Shown: positions 46,309-56,664, counted from the stretch's first letter. The stretch: 64,000 bases of DNA from Megalobrama amblycephala (GCF_018812025.1 NC_063054.1:8119082-8183081); one strand, 5' to 3'. The notes: a model not told the origin generated them from the letters alone. Numbers and translations: made by a program.

Positions 46309-47427
46309 TAGCCTGACGTGGTCATACTCAATTCTAGTTCGAATATGAGTCTGATACTGCTCCATTGGGCTTTGATTATGGGGGCGTATTTCAACCGATC
46401 CAGGAAAGACCTCAATTGGATAGACCTACAAGCAATCAGAGCTACAGAGTAAGTGACGTATGTTGAGCGACGCATAGTTGTCAACAGAACTCTTCTTAGC
46501 GACCATCGGGGCCGTCTATGATCGGGGCCAGCTGATAAATCAAACTTTTGCCAAATCCCGTAGGAAGGACGGCAAAGACATCTTTCCCATCGACAAATGC
46601 CTTGATCGCGGTCCTCTGTTCCTCTTTTAAAATTAATGCGCTGTCGATATCTTCTATAATGGACGCGATGGCGGAATCTACACATCTCAGTTCTTCAACA
46701 GCCATCATTGTTGTAAACTAATTGACCTTTCGCAAGACTCGCCCCCCTTAGTTACTGTTGCTTTGTCCGACAAGCCGTGGCGCTGTCACGCCACACAGAG
46801 TGGAAAATACATCGCGGAGCAAAGAGGAAACTGACAACACGTCGGCAGACAAGACAGGACAGGTTACTTATGATATTAGACAGAGCCCCAGCTTTCAAAC
46901 TGTGTAGTTAATAAAAAAATTCAAACAATAAAAACCGTTTTGTGGCTCTTTAATGTGTTGTGACCATGATCGTGACAGATTGCTGTAGCGCCTCATCTCA
47001 AGAGGCTCGTTAACCGATCATCTCTTCCTACTAGTCCATTTATAGCATCAAATAAACATGAATGAACATGAGAATGAATGTTGTTTCAAACGCGGAAAGA
47101 CGTCAATATGCACAGTTTTTCAAGTTTAACTCCACCGATGTTAATCTTCTAACTCCTGACTGCTTTGTCGGACAAAATAGCGGATGCGGCGTTCTGATTG
47201 GTTAGATCGCTTGTCAATCAAACTCCCCAAGCGCTCTTTGATGACGTGGCTGATTACGTTTCTGGTGATAATCTGTCAATCATCGCCCTGACAATGTGAT
47301 TGGTCCGAACAGTTTCTGTTCGGGCATAATTACTCCTCTACGGATCAAGTCCAGACCGAAGTCCAGACCGAACTCCCCGACCTCAAAATGTTGTGGGCGG
47401 GGCTAAGTTCGGCTGGCATCCAGGCTA
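46309..47427 (-). mobile_element. TIR element carrying a RecQ-like helicase start, 9-bp TSD
   Basis: This 1119-bp insert has inverted ends TAGCCTGACGTGG and CCATCCAGGCTA-like (GCATCCAGGCTA), sharing TAGCCTG. It is flanked on both sides by AATGTTTTG (46300-46308 and 47428-47436). It replaces no repeat sequence: the array unit continues in phase across the insertion, so AATGTTTTG is readily explained as a target duplication, although the same nonamer occurs in every unit. The interior is unlike the array, GC-richer, and has a promoter-proximal coding start on the minus strand. No transposase is present. The TSD length does not fit Tc1, TTAA-type or typical hAT (8 bp); the superfamily is open. 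Confidence 0.75.
46496..46708 (-). pseudogene. RecQ-like DNA helicase, N-terminal fragment
   Basis: The 70-residue frame begins at a double Met. After an acidic helix-forming region it shows LKEEQRTAIKAFVDGKDVFA, which corresponds to the Q-motif and preceding region of RecQ helicases. Then comes the Walker A motif LPTGFGKSLIYQL, where canonical RecQ has a TGxGKS loop. The frame stops 10 residues later (PIIDGPDGR). Motifs Ia to VI, the RQC domain and any transposase are missing, so no helicase activity is possible. RecQ-like proteins of this kind are found in repeated copies in several fish genomes, which suggests that a transposon carries them. This copy would be a deletion derivative keeping the first coding exon or part of it. 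Confidence 0.75.
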
Positions 47428-48571
47428 AATGTTTTGTGTTCCCCAAGAAACTTTGTGATTACTGGTAAATGTTTTGCATTCCCCCATGAAACTTTATGAT
47501 TAATCGTAAATGTTTTGCGTTCCCCCAAGAAAATTTGCGATTATTATTAAATGTTTTGTGTTCCCCCAAGAAACTTTGTGATTACTCATAAATGTTTTGC
47601 ATTCCCCAAAGAAAATTTGCGATTATTAGTTAATGTTTTGCGTTCCCCAAGAAACTTTGATTAATCGTAAATGTTTTGCGTTCCCCCAAGAAAATGTGCG
47701 ATTATTAGTAAATGTTTTGTGTTCCCCCAAGAAACTTTGTGATTACTCGTAAATGTTTTGCTTTTTCCCAAGAAACTTTGATTAATCGTAAATGTTTTGT
47801 GTTCCCCCAAGAAAATTTGCGATTATTAGTAAATGTTTTGCTTTTTCCCAAGAAACTTTGATTAATCGTAAATGTTTTGTGTTCCCCCAAGAAAATTTGC
47901 GATTATTAGTAAATGTTTTGCGTTCCCCAAGAAACTTTGATTAATCGTAAATGTTTTGCATTCCCCCAAGAAAATTTGCGATTATTAGTAAATGTTTTGC
48001 GTTCCCCCAAGAAAATTTGTGATTATTAGTAAATGTTTTGCGTTCCCCCAAGAAACTTTGTGATTACTCGTAAATGTTTTGCTTTTCCCCAAGAAACTTT
48101 GATTACTCGTAAATGTTTTGTGTTCCCCCAAGAAAATTTGCGATTATTAGTAAAAGTTTGTGATTACTCGTAAATGTTTTGCGTTACCCCAAGAAACTTT
48201 GTGATTATTAGTAAATGTTTTGCGTTCCCCAAGAAACTTTGTGATTACTTGTAAATGTTTTGCGTTCCCCCAAGAAACTTTGTGATTACTTGTAAATGTT
48301 TTGCGTTCCCCCAAGAAACTTTGTGATTATTAGTAAATGTTTTGCGTTCCCCAAGAAACTTTGTGATTACTTGTAAATGTTTTGCGTTCCCCCAAGAAAA
48401 TTTGTGGTTATTAGTAAATGTTTTGCATTCCCCCCAAAAACTTTGTGATTACTCGTAATTGTTTTGCGTTCTCCCAAGAAACTTTGTGATTACTCGTAAA
48501 TGTTTTGCATTCCCCCAAGAAACTTTGTGATTACTCGTTTATGTTTTGCATTCCCCTAAGAAACTTTGTGT
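47428..48571. repeat. ~41-bp tandem array, right block
   Basis: The same unit continues after the insertion with about 28 copies. Alternating TTTGTGATTACTC and TTTGCGATTATTA units suggest a two-unit (~82-bp) higher-order pattern in part of it. One unit near 48150 is internally deleted (TTAGTAAAAGTTTGTGATTAC). The array ends at TTTGTGTATGCTCACAGTG. Confidence 0.95.
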
Positions 48572-50032
48572 ATGCTCACAGTGTCTATTTGTGTCCACAG
48601 TCTTCTCCCTTTTCATATTGCACTTCAACTCAGAGAGGCATTTATTTCAAATTAAAATGAAAAAAATATAAAACAGGTAAAAACAGGTATTTAATAGGCC
48701 TATAATTGAAATTTGATTGGATGCGATGCATGCAGCTCATATTGTTAAGCCCAAAAATACTTTCTGGACCTTCAAGGTCACCTTTACTGATCCGCAGGTT
48801 CAATAGGGTTAAGTGTAGGGGTAGGGGAGGACTTTAGGGATAGAGACAGTAAATATTATAAATATTATACAGTTTTTCTTCAATCACTTTTCTAAACAGT
48901 CTTAACATTCTCTAAAGTGGAACATCAGAACTCTATTGGATGTCTGAAAAATGTTGTAACACCCAAAACATTTAATAAATGCTTCAAACCTAGTTAGTGT
49001 CAGTAAATTGGCTAATGCCACCAAAATAAAAAGTGTTTTTGTGAACATGTGAACCACACTGGTCAAAATGTTTAGATGTTTTTTCACCCTTGAAATATTT
49101 GTTATATACAAATGTCATTGATCTGCATTTATTGTTTTAAGAGAAAAAAAATCTCATTTGAGAATTGAGCCAAAGCAATTGAGAAAAACTCTTATGAATG
49201 TTTCTTTGTACTACAATACACTGAGGTGCAAAAAGTATTTACCACTATTTTTACCAAGTATAAATAGCATCTAACACTACACTTACTATAAATAGCATCT
49301 AACTACTAGTTAGACTAAGCGCAAAATACTGCTTTTTTTCACTATTTGCAATATGCCTCTGCCATAATTTATTATTATATTACATTTTAGAATGAATGCT
49401 AGTTTTTTTAAGCAAATTCTGAGCAATTAAATGTTTGCTTGAGTATGTGTGTGCATTTGAGTATGTAGATATATGAAACAAGATAGATGGACAGAGATAG
49501 ATGGACATCCTTTCACACGATGTTCAAACTCCAATTTGCAGCTCTATTTACCCTAGCGATGCCCAGGTCATTTGAAGGAGGCATATCTGACAGGACTGTC
49601 CCCGGTGGCATTGCCAGTAGTGACCCCTTTCCGAGACCATAATTACTAAAGCTGACTGAAGCTGTACGACGAGGCAGGATGTCACTCTTTGTTCAGGTTT
49701 ATGTGGCTGCTATTAGACCCATGCAGGGTGTTCCACTAAAATAGTTCCCCCTCTGCCCAAGTGTCACACAGGCTCTGACTCAGTGGAGCAGCGCTGTTGC
49801 TACCCTGATTGTTTTTGCTCCAGGAACATGGTGGGGTGTTAAAGAACAGGTTTCCAGGTTAACACTGCTGCATGCTGCTGATTCCACTTCCTTAGATTCT
49901 ATAGAAAATTAGAGTTGAGCTTGGCATTGCAAAAATGTTGAGTTTTTATGTGTTTTCTAGGATGATTTTGGTGGTTTCAACGTGGTTGTTTATTGTCCCA
50001 AAAGAGTTCAAAAGTTTGCAGTCGGTAAGCAT

Positions 50033-50038
<6 letters not shown>
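48572..50038. other. Inferred intronic DNA, no gene recognised
   Basis: A G-rich GTAGGGGTAGGGGAGG stretch at 48815 belongs to a common fish repeat with TTTAGGG motifs. 49500-49900 looks like unique sequence of higher GC without a reading frame. No exon found. Confidence 0.4.

Positions 50039-50063
<25 letters not shown>
50039..50063. repeat. Poly(T) tract
   Basis: About 25 T residues just before a copy of the dispersed ATGATCCTTCAG repeat. Confidence 0.9.
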
Positions 50064-50067
<4 letters not shown>

Positions 50068-50328
50068 AAGAAGTCTCCTAAGCTCTCCAAAGCTGCAGTT
50101 ATTCAATCGAAAATACAGTAATATTATGAAATATTATTACAATTTAAAATAACTTTCTATTTTCTATTTTAATATATTTTAAAATATAATTCATTCATGT
50201 GATGCAAAGCTGAATTTTTAGCATCATTACTCCAGTTTTCAGTGACACATGATCCTTCAGAAATCATTCTAATATGCTGATTTGATGCTCAAGAAACATT
50301 CATTGTTATTTTTATCAATGTTGAAAAC
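50064..50328 (+). repeat. Dispersed ATGATCCTTCAGAAAT repeat, left part, interrupted by DIRS
   Basis: AATACAGTAATATTATGAAA, TTTTAGCATCATTACTCCAG, CACATGATCCTTCAGAAATC and ATCAATGTTGAAAAC follow the family order. The repeat resumes at 54917 with AGCATATTTTTGTGGAAAGT and TCAGGATTTTTTATTGAATA (to about 54970). This defines the DIRS insertion point precisely. Confidence 0.8.
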
Positions 50329-50547
50329 GTCTCGGTTACATCTGTAACCCTCGTTCCCTGAAGGAGGGAACGGAGACGTATGTCAGTAGTGACCGACGAA
50401 TTGGGATATCGCTAGAGAGCCCTATCAGCTTCGAGTGAACTAAAACAAGCCAATGGAATTGGCGTGCGATATTTGCATAATGCGCACCGCCTCCGACAGG
50501 TGTATATAAATAGGAAGCGGATGCAATCGCACTCTGTTTTTCGCTGA
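50329..50547 (-). repeat. DIRS inverted terminal repeat, element 3' side
   Basis: It contains GTAACCCTCGTTCCCTGAAG, GTGACCGACGAATTGGGATA and TATATAAATAGGAAGCGGAT, with the last followed by GCAATCGCACTCTG. It is the reverse complement of 54725-54890. The outer 55 bp are unique to this end and are complementary to 50601-50655 in the internal complementary region. The TATATAAATA box points inward. Confidence 0.85.
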
Positions 50548-50600
50548 GGAGACAACTGGTGTCCGTGCAGCAGCGAGGGTACAGAAACTGTGGCGATGGG

Positions 50601-50710
50601 ACGTACATCTCCGTTCCCTCCTTCAGGGAACGAGGGTTACATAAGTAACCGGGACGTTCCCTTTCAATCGGTCACGTTCGACGTACGTCAGTAGTGACCG
50701 ACGAATTGGG
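50601..50710 (-). repeat. DIRS internal complementary region
   Basis: Its first half (CTCCGTTCCCTCCTTCAGGG to GTTACATAAGTAACC) is complementary to the outer end at 50329-50385. Its second half (GTTCCCTTTCAATCGGTCAC then GTTCGACGTACG) is complementary to the outer end at 54880-54916. Joining both outer ends onto this template is the established DIRS strategy for making a circle, so this is strong structural evidence for the class. Confidence 0.85.
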
Positions 50711-51375
50711 ATCCCAAATAAAGCGCCACAGTTACGAAACCCCTTCCAGTGCCCAGCGCAAGCTCTAGCCACCCGTCGCACCAATTGGGACGGTGAAGGG
50801 GGCGAGCTTACGCCGAGAGAGTCTACTGCTGTTCCGACATACCCACTAAGTAAACTAGACTACACTGGGAAAGCGAACCCGTAGGGGACGCTGCAGAGGC
50901 CACTACCTACCCTGTGGGGGGAGGAGTTTACGTGGAGAATACACATATGGACTGGCCCGTGGGGCAGTACACATATGGAGTCCCTGGGATGGCTCCACCT
51001 GGGTAGGGGGAGACTCATCTGACAGGTGACAGCAGAGCTGGCTCTGCTAAGGGAAAGACACAGGCTCACCGTAGGGAGTTTGACCGTGGACAATACACAT
51101 ATGGGACCGCTCACGTAGAGGGATCGCGACATATGGAACCCAGCCAACATCAACGGCGGAGACGGATGTGGGCCTGGCATCAGACACTCCGCAATGTCCG
51201 AGCCGAAGGGGGAGGCGGAGGAACACGACAGGGTTCGCCAAGCGGGGAACACGACTGGAGTCAAAGATGCACGTATCCGGCCCAGGGGGCGGGAATGCCA
51301 TTGCAAGCCGACACTTAGAGCGGGTTCAACGCGTCTACTGGCTAGTGGAAGCGAGTACACGGGAAGATACCAGCT
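50711..51375 (-). other. DIRS 3' region, non-coding or degenerate
   Basis: Here one would expect the end of the tyrosine recombinase with its His-x-x-Arg and Tyr catalytic boxes. I cannot find them in any minus-strand frame. The sequence repeats ACACATATGG motifs (50941, 50970, 51093), and open frames on both strands have no similarity to recombinases. The 3' half of the recombinase is therefore deleted or replaced. Confidence 0.5.
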
Positions 51376-51813
51376 CTACACGTAGGCTGTAGAATCTAGC
51401 AAACGTGTTAGGTGTTGCCCAGCCCGCAGCTCTACAGATATCTGCCGTGAGCCAGCGCCCAGGAAGAGGCCACTCCTCTGGTGGAGCAAAGCTAGGGCTG
51501 GGTCTGCCTCCTCCAAAGGCAGCGCTTGCAGGTTCACTAACTGATCTCTGAAGGGAGTGGTAGGAACCTTGGGCACATATCTGGGCCGAGGTCTCAGGAT
51601 GATGTGAGAGTCAACGGGCCCGAATTCCAGGCACGATTCGTCGACCGAAAATGCATGCAGGTCCCCTACCCTCTTAAGCGAAGCCAATGCAACCAGCAGG
51701 ACAGTCTTATGGGACAGTACTTTTAACTCGACTGATTGCAAAGGTTCGAAGGGATGACCCCGGAGAGATGTATGTGCCAGGGAGAGATCCCAAGAGGATA
51801 TGGAGGAAGGCAA
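51376..51813 (-). pseudogene. DIRS tyrosine recombinase, N-terminal part
   Basis: The central stretch (ELKVLSHKTVLLVALASLKR then VGDLHAFSVD) matches the segment of DIRS recombinases that carries the first catalytic Arg (KRVGDL). It continues with ILRPRPRYVPKVPTTPF. After LVNLQALP the similarity is lost, and the frame ends at a stop around 51378. Box B with the His-x-x-Arg and Tyr residues is missing. The frame overlaps the end of the RNase H frame, as is common in these elements. It is inactive. Confidence 0.75.
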
Positions 51814-52351
51814 ACAGATCTATCTGGGCCTCGCCAAAGTGCTGCCAGATCAGCTGGACCGCCTGGGGATGGAGCCGCCACTCGCCCGCAAATGGAGGCT
51901 GCCGTGAGAGCTCGTCAGCTGCACGGTTGAGCACACCTGGGACATGAATGGCACGAAGCAACCTCAGATGCTTCTGACTCCATAGCAAGAGATGGCGGGC
52001 AAGTTGCGACATGCGACGGGAGCATAGACCACCCTGATGGTTGATGTACGCAACGGCCGCAGTGCTGTCCGAGCGGACCAGTACGTGCTTGTCTGACAGC
52101 AGCTCCTTGAAGTGGCCCAGTGCAAGACGTACTGCTAGCAACTCCAGGCAATTGATATGCCAATGCAGTTGAGGCCCCGTCCAAAGACCCGACACTGCAT
52201 GCCTGTTGTACGTGGCCCCCCATCCTGTGGCAGAGGCATCTGTGGAGACCACAGCATGCCTGGACCTGGACACCTGTTCGAGGGGCACTCCCGCCCGCAG
52301 GAACGAGGAGTCTGACCACCAGATGAGGGTGCAACGACAGCTCGGTGTCAC
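51707..52351 (-). pseudogene. DIRS RNase H domain
   Basis: The four acidic positions of the RNase H fold are visible in order: VVSTDASATGWG (first Asp), INCLELLAVRLAL (Glu), VRSDSTAAVAYINHQGG (Asp) and HVPGVLNRAADELSR (Asp). The domain is uninterrupted for about 200 codons and is the best preserved part of the element. A frameshift near 52340 separates it from the upstream connection (LKDFQRILGHMASAAAVTPL in the 51915-52523 frame), so it cannot be made as part of the RT polyprotein. Confidence 0.85.
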
Positions 52352-52379
52352 AGGGACACGGAGCGTACCGCGCTGCCAT

Positions 52380-53230
52380 GCCCATCGGGACCCGGCCGCG
52401 TAGCCAGTTTTGAAGCGGGCTCATATGGAGCAATCCGAGTGGCGTGACCGCGGCTGCAGATGCCATATGCCCCAGGATCCTCTGAAAGTCTTTCAGTGGG
52501 ACCGCTGTCCTGCGCTTGAGCATACTCAGGGTGTCCTGCGCTTGAGAGTACTCACACCGACTGGACGCGCTCCTTGGTGAGGCACGCAGTCCGGGCGACC
52601 GAGTCTAGCTCGAGACCGAGATCAGAGATCCTCTGCTCGGGGGCGAGTTTGCTCTTGTCCCAGTTGACCCGAAGACCCAACCGGCTGAGGTGAGCTAGAA
52701 CCATGTCCCTGTGTTCGCACAACTGCTCTCACGAACTGGCCATGTAGTTGAGGATGCGAACGCCCTGTTCCTTGAGGGGAACAAAGGCCGCCTCCGCAAT
52801 CTTCGTAAAGACGCAGGGCGACAGGGCCAACCCGAAGGGTAGGACTTTGTACTGATATGCTCGACCCTCGAACGCAAACCGTAGGAATGGTCTGTGGTGA
52901 GGCAGAATCGAGACATGAAAGTACGCGTCCTTCAGGTCGATCGCTGCAAAGCAATCCTGGGGACGGACGCATTCGTGAATGCGCTTCTGCGTGAGCATCT
53001 TGAACGGCAGCCTGTGAAGGTACCGGTTCAAGACGCGCAGATCCAGGATTGGCCGTAGCCCACCGCCCTTTTTGGGTACAATGAAGTGGGGCTGTAAAAC
53101 CCCGACTTCATATCGGCTGGAGGGACCGGCTCGATTGCATCCTTCGCCAGGAGGACAGCAATCTCCGCCTAGAGAACAGGTGCGTTGTCCAGTGACACCT
53201 GAGTGTAGTGGACACCCCTGAAAACCGGGG
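52380..53230 (-). pseudogene. DIRS reverse transcriptase
   Basis: RT motifs are clear: PHFIVPKKGGGLRPILDLR (motif 1-2), FAAIDLKDAYFHVSI with the motif A Asp, YQYKVLPFGLALSPCVFTKI (motif B). Directly after the strand GVRILNY the expected catalytic xDD is missing: the sequence runs MASS and stops at 52729. Similarity picks up again in another frame past 52700 and at 52523 (connection to RNase H). A one-base shift also lies just before PHFIVP near 53095. Loss of the motif C aspartates makes this RT dead. Confidence 0.85.
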
Positions 53231-54670
53231 GACGCCAGGTGAACTGAATCGCATAGCTGAGTCTGATAGTACGAATGACCCAGCGGGACGGGCTGGAAAG
53301 CGCTGTCCACGCTTCCAGACACCGAGCCAGCGGGACCAAAGGCACCACAGACGTACCGGGGGTGGGGCAGCAAGGCAGAGGTAGCAGTGCGTATGGGAGA
53401 CGGCATATGGGGCACGGCCTGCACCATCACACTGGCACCTGCTGGCGATGTGAGAGGGGGCTGTGAGTGGCAAGGCGGGGCCTTGCACGCTGACAGCCGC
53501 AAGCAGAGTACGGGTGACCCGACTCGGATGGCATGGTTGCGGCCCAGAGTTTGGTCAGACTCTGCGAGGTAGCAGTGTGAATGGGAGACGGCACATGGGG
53601 TGCGGCATGAACCATCACACTGGAACCTGCTGGCAAAGTGAGAGGGGGCTGAGAGTGGCAAGGCGGGGCCTTGCACACTGCCAGCCACACCCTCTTAGGA
53701 CCTGGAGGATCAGATAACAGTTCTACTTTGTGGGTACCGCTGGACTCCGGAGAGCCAGCGGCGGGACAGACCAAAATTCTCCACCCAGCCCTCCTCCGGG
53801 GAGGGAGCGATGCGAGCATCACCCCCCGAAGAACTGTTTACCTCAGCTCCAGGTCGCCATTTCTCCAGGACCGCTTCTCGCTTGCCAACTGGGTTGGCTG
53901 CACTGAGCGGGCTGGGTTTTAGGCCAGCTTGTGAGATGAGAGCATTCGAGAAAGCGTACTTTGATGACGACACACCTCTGCAAGACTGGCCAGGGGTGTT
54001 TCCGGACCACCATGGTGGACATTGTCTGGCCAGGGCCTGCGCTATGACTTGCATCATGCGTAGCTTCATGGGTAGTTCCCGACTCAGAACTACCCATATG
54101 CAATGAGTGCTTTGGCCTTCCACGAACTTGCCGGGGGCCAAGACCCATGCGGGGCAGAGGTGGAGTGCCCGTAGCACTGCCACCCCACCACAGAGGGTTT
54201 AGATTACGCTGAGCACTCAAGCCCTTACGAGAAAGGTGAGACGAACAGTGGGCATACTCTCATAAGAGAGTATGAACCACCCACAAACACAGTCTCAGCA
54301 CGCTAAGCAGACATGAGAGAAAGTGATTGTGGCCGTCAGTGAGGATAGGAAACGACCACCTCCAGAAACGCACAGACAGAATGACGTCTTGAAAAAGATG
54401 CAGTGTCTGTCTGTGAAGCTCTTTTAGAAGCTCTTGTTCTTTGTGCCGAAGCACACAGGGAACAGCCGCGATGTGACTGCAGGTACACTTTTCACTCCCT
54501 GAGTCACATACACAGAGGAACCGGCCCAAATCGCAAACCAAATGGGGCAAATAATGCTGTGAAAACAGCAGTTGAGAGCTGTATAACAGCTCGGAAAGCT
54601 CACTCTGGGAAAGCTCGCGGCCTCGCTGTACGGTGCCATAATGCCAGCACTGTAGAACGAAAGCTCTTCA
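53231..54670 (-). pseudogene. DIRS gag-like region, heavily decayed
   Basis: Pieces such as REAVLEKWRPGAEVNSSSGG (near 53830) and a Pro- and Ser-rich region lie between the leader and the RT in several frames, as in fish DIRS gag. A 188-bp tandem duplication (53381-53520 and 53569-53708) repeats a segment that reads APPCHSQPPLTLPAGSSVMV in one copy. A start at about 54652 (MAPYSEAASFPRVSF) follows the ITR. There is no continuous frame. Confidence 0.6.
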
Positions 54671-54724
54671 AAGGCTTGAGAAGTCACTCTCAGTCTAATA
54701 GCAGGAACACACAGGTTGGCTCTG

Positions 54725-54916
54725 AAGCGAAAGACAGAGTGCGATTGCATCCGCTTCCTATTTATATACACCTGACGGAGGCGGTGCGCATTATGCAAAT
54801 ATCGCACGCCAAGTCCATTGGCTTGTTTTCACTCGAAGCTGATAGGGCTCTCTAGCGATATCCCAATTCATCGGTCACTACTGACGTACGTCGAACGTGA
54901 CCGACTGAAAGGGAAC
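54725..54916 (-). repeat. DIRS inverted terminal repeat, element 5' side with promoter
   Basis: On the minus strand it reads GTTCCCTTTCAGTCGGTCAC, then the part shared with 50329-50547, and a TATATAAATAGGAAGCGGAT box near 54760 that would drive transcription into gag. The outer 35 bp are complementary to the internal complementary region. Confidence 0.8.
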
Positions 54917-54975
54917 AGCATATTTTTGTGGAAAGTGATATATTTTTCAGGATTTTTTATTGAATAGAAAATGTC

Positions 54976-55999
54976 CACAAAGATGGCAATATCCAAAATT
55001 CTTCTTGGAAAACAGCTTAGAAATCATACTAAGTGATGCAGAAAGTTTTTTTTTTTTTCTGTGATGGGTAGGTTTAGGGTTAGAGGATAGAATACCCAGT
55101 TTGTACAGTATAAAAATCATTGTCTATAGAGTGTTCCCATAAAACATGAAAACCCAACGTGTGTGTCAAAAACTGTAATGTCTAATCTCAAACAACAAGA
55201 AAAAAATTGCTTTGGGTTGAGGTGAAATGGTGACTTGTGGGTAATTTGACGGTGGGCACAGTGAGATTATCTCTTTAATGACACATTCTGAGCAATCTAA
55301 TGAGCAATCGCCCTCTTTCAGCATGTGTGTCACAGATGATGTCGAGGACTGACGCAAGAGACTGTGTTTTGAGCTAATATGCCCTCAAGGAAAGAAGGAT
55401 GGATTGAGAGAGGAAAAAAGACCAAGAAAGAAAGGCTAATCATAGAGAGAAGAGGACAGATTACACATAAATGACAGAGTTATGGTTATGGGACTTCAGA
55501 TAATGAGAGCGAGTGATTTGTCCTCACACATAGAAACCCCTCTAGTCTGGGATGTAATGTAAGGTCATACATTGGGCAGGGGTTTGAGAGATGTGTAGGG
55601 TCGATGCGTGTGTGTGTGTGTATGAGAAAGAAACATTTGAGGGCATTGAGGTCCGTTCAGTGTCAGATTCTCTTTGCATCTTGGTTTGTTCGCTGCAAAT
55701 GTTAATCTTTGATCCATGCAGCACACAGAAACACATTAATTTCTGTCACCACAGCGCAGACCAAACCATATCAGCCCTAGTTCATGTGCCTGAAACACAG
55801 CCAAATATAGCTCATGTCAGTACACTCATGCAATCTAATGTCCTGTCACTATAAACTCGTATAGTCTTATGAACGCTTAAATCAAATGTGCATGACAGAG
55901 CAGAGATTTACAAGCTCCTCATTTGGCCATGTGCTAATAGGAAGACAGTATTTATGTTATAGATCTAATTGGGAGATGTTATGGCCTGTAACTCATGTG
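54976..55999. other. Inferred intronic DNA with a TTTAGGG-type repeat fragment
   Basis: 55062-55170 (GATGGGTAGGTTTAGGGTTA, GTTTGTACAGTATAAAAATC) is a fragment of a common fish repeat with telomere-like G-rich motifs. The rest has no gene; an 87-codon frame at 55591-55854 is incidental. Confidence 0.45.
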
Positions 56000-56003
56000 T
56001 TAA

Positions 56004-56664
56004 AGGTCCCGTTTTTTGTGTTTTTTTGAAGCTTTGATTGTGTTTATAGTGTGCAATATAACATGTGTTCATGTTTCGCGTGTAAAAAAACACAGTATTT
56101 TTCACATAATTTACTTATCTGTATACCGCTGTTTCCACTGTCATAAAAACGGGCTGTTGACTTCCTTGTTCCTTGTAACGAGTTCTGATTGTGCCAGCGG
56201 TTCCTGTGTTGTGATTCGACAGCAGCTTAGCAAACCCAGAGCAAACCTTGCCCGGAAAGGTCACGCCTCTTACCAGAACGTGGAGATGCACGCGCTCAGT
56301 GTTATTGTAAACATGTCTTTAATTTTACCCTATCAATTTGAGCCGGAATCAGACCCGGTGATTGGACTGCGGGATGAAAATAACAGCGTTTCGAGACATG
56401 GCGACAAACACACTCTACAAACGCAACTCTTTTATTCCTGTGGGCGGAGGTAGTCAAAAAACTGTTTTAGTGACGTCATTAAAGAAGGAAGTAGAGGGAT
56501 GTAGTCCAAACTGGCCGTTCGATGTAGGCGACTTCTGTTAAATAAAATATCTCGCTTGGCATTGAACTTTGAGCTTTAAAATTTTACAGATTTTATTTAT
56601 ACTCTAACAACAACATTACACACTAACTAAAGTTTGAAACATGGGTTCACGAAGAACGGGACCT
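56004..56664. mobile_element. TTAA-flanked element, AGGTCCCGTT ends
   Basis: TTAA (56000-56003) then AGGTCCCGTTTTTTGTG; at the right CACGAAGAACGGGACCT then TTAA (56665-56668). The inverted ends are about 13-18 bp. The 661-bp interior contains a 145-codon frame (56016-56453) with no recognisable domain, which I treat as chance. The terminal AGG after TTAA is shared with the AGGTGCC and AGGGATAG families. Confidence 0.75.

Larger units (their letters stand above)
50329..54916 (-). mobile_element. DIRS-type tyrosine-recombinase retrotransposon, decayed, 4.6 kb
   Basis: The element reads on the minus strand: inverted terminal repeat (ITR, about 54725-54916), gag-like region, reverse transcriptase, RNase H, start of a tyrosine recombinase, internal complementary region (about 50601-50710), then the second ITR (50329-50547). 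DIRS elements replicate through a circular intermediate, lack LTRs and an integrase, and integrate by a tyrosine recombinase. Here the ITRs match over about 190 bp (AGAGGGCTCTCTAGCGATAT in both), and AAC precedes the left end and closes the right end, a trinucleotide pattern expected for this class. No target duplication is present, also as expected. Frameshifts and deletions inactivate all coding parts. Confidence 0.88.

Noticed and set aside
46254..46685. 143-codon minus-strand frame across the helicase insert boundary
   Set aside because: It overlaps the RecQ-like frame in another phase and runs out into the tandem array, so it cannot predate the insertion.
45028..48571. Possible CRISPR-like array
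   Set aside because: The repeats are contiguous without unique spacers, the units vary, and the setting is a vertebrate genome.
51047..51392. Plus- and minus-strand frames of 60-166 codons in the DIRS 3' region
   Set aside because: None shows recombinase motifs; overlapping frames on both strands reflect GC-rich sequence with few stops.
53275..54106. Plus-strand frames across the DIRS gag and RT region, up to 98 codons
   Set aside because: They are antisense to recognisable RT motifs and have no similarity to known proteins.
54403..54855. 150-codon plus-strand frame in the DIRS leader
   Set aside because: It lies antisense to the DIRS 5' end and ITR; no domain and no independent promoter evidence.
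56016..56453. 145-codon frame inside the AGGTCCCG element
   Set aside because: No transposase motif or domain. The frame starts at the terminal repeat, and such MITE interiors often stay open by chance.
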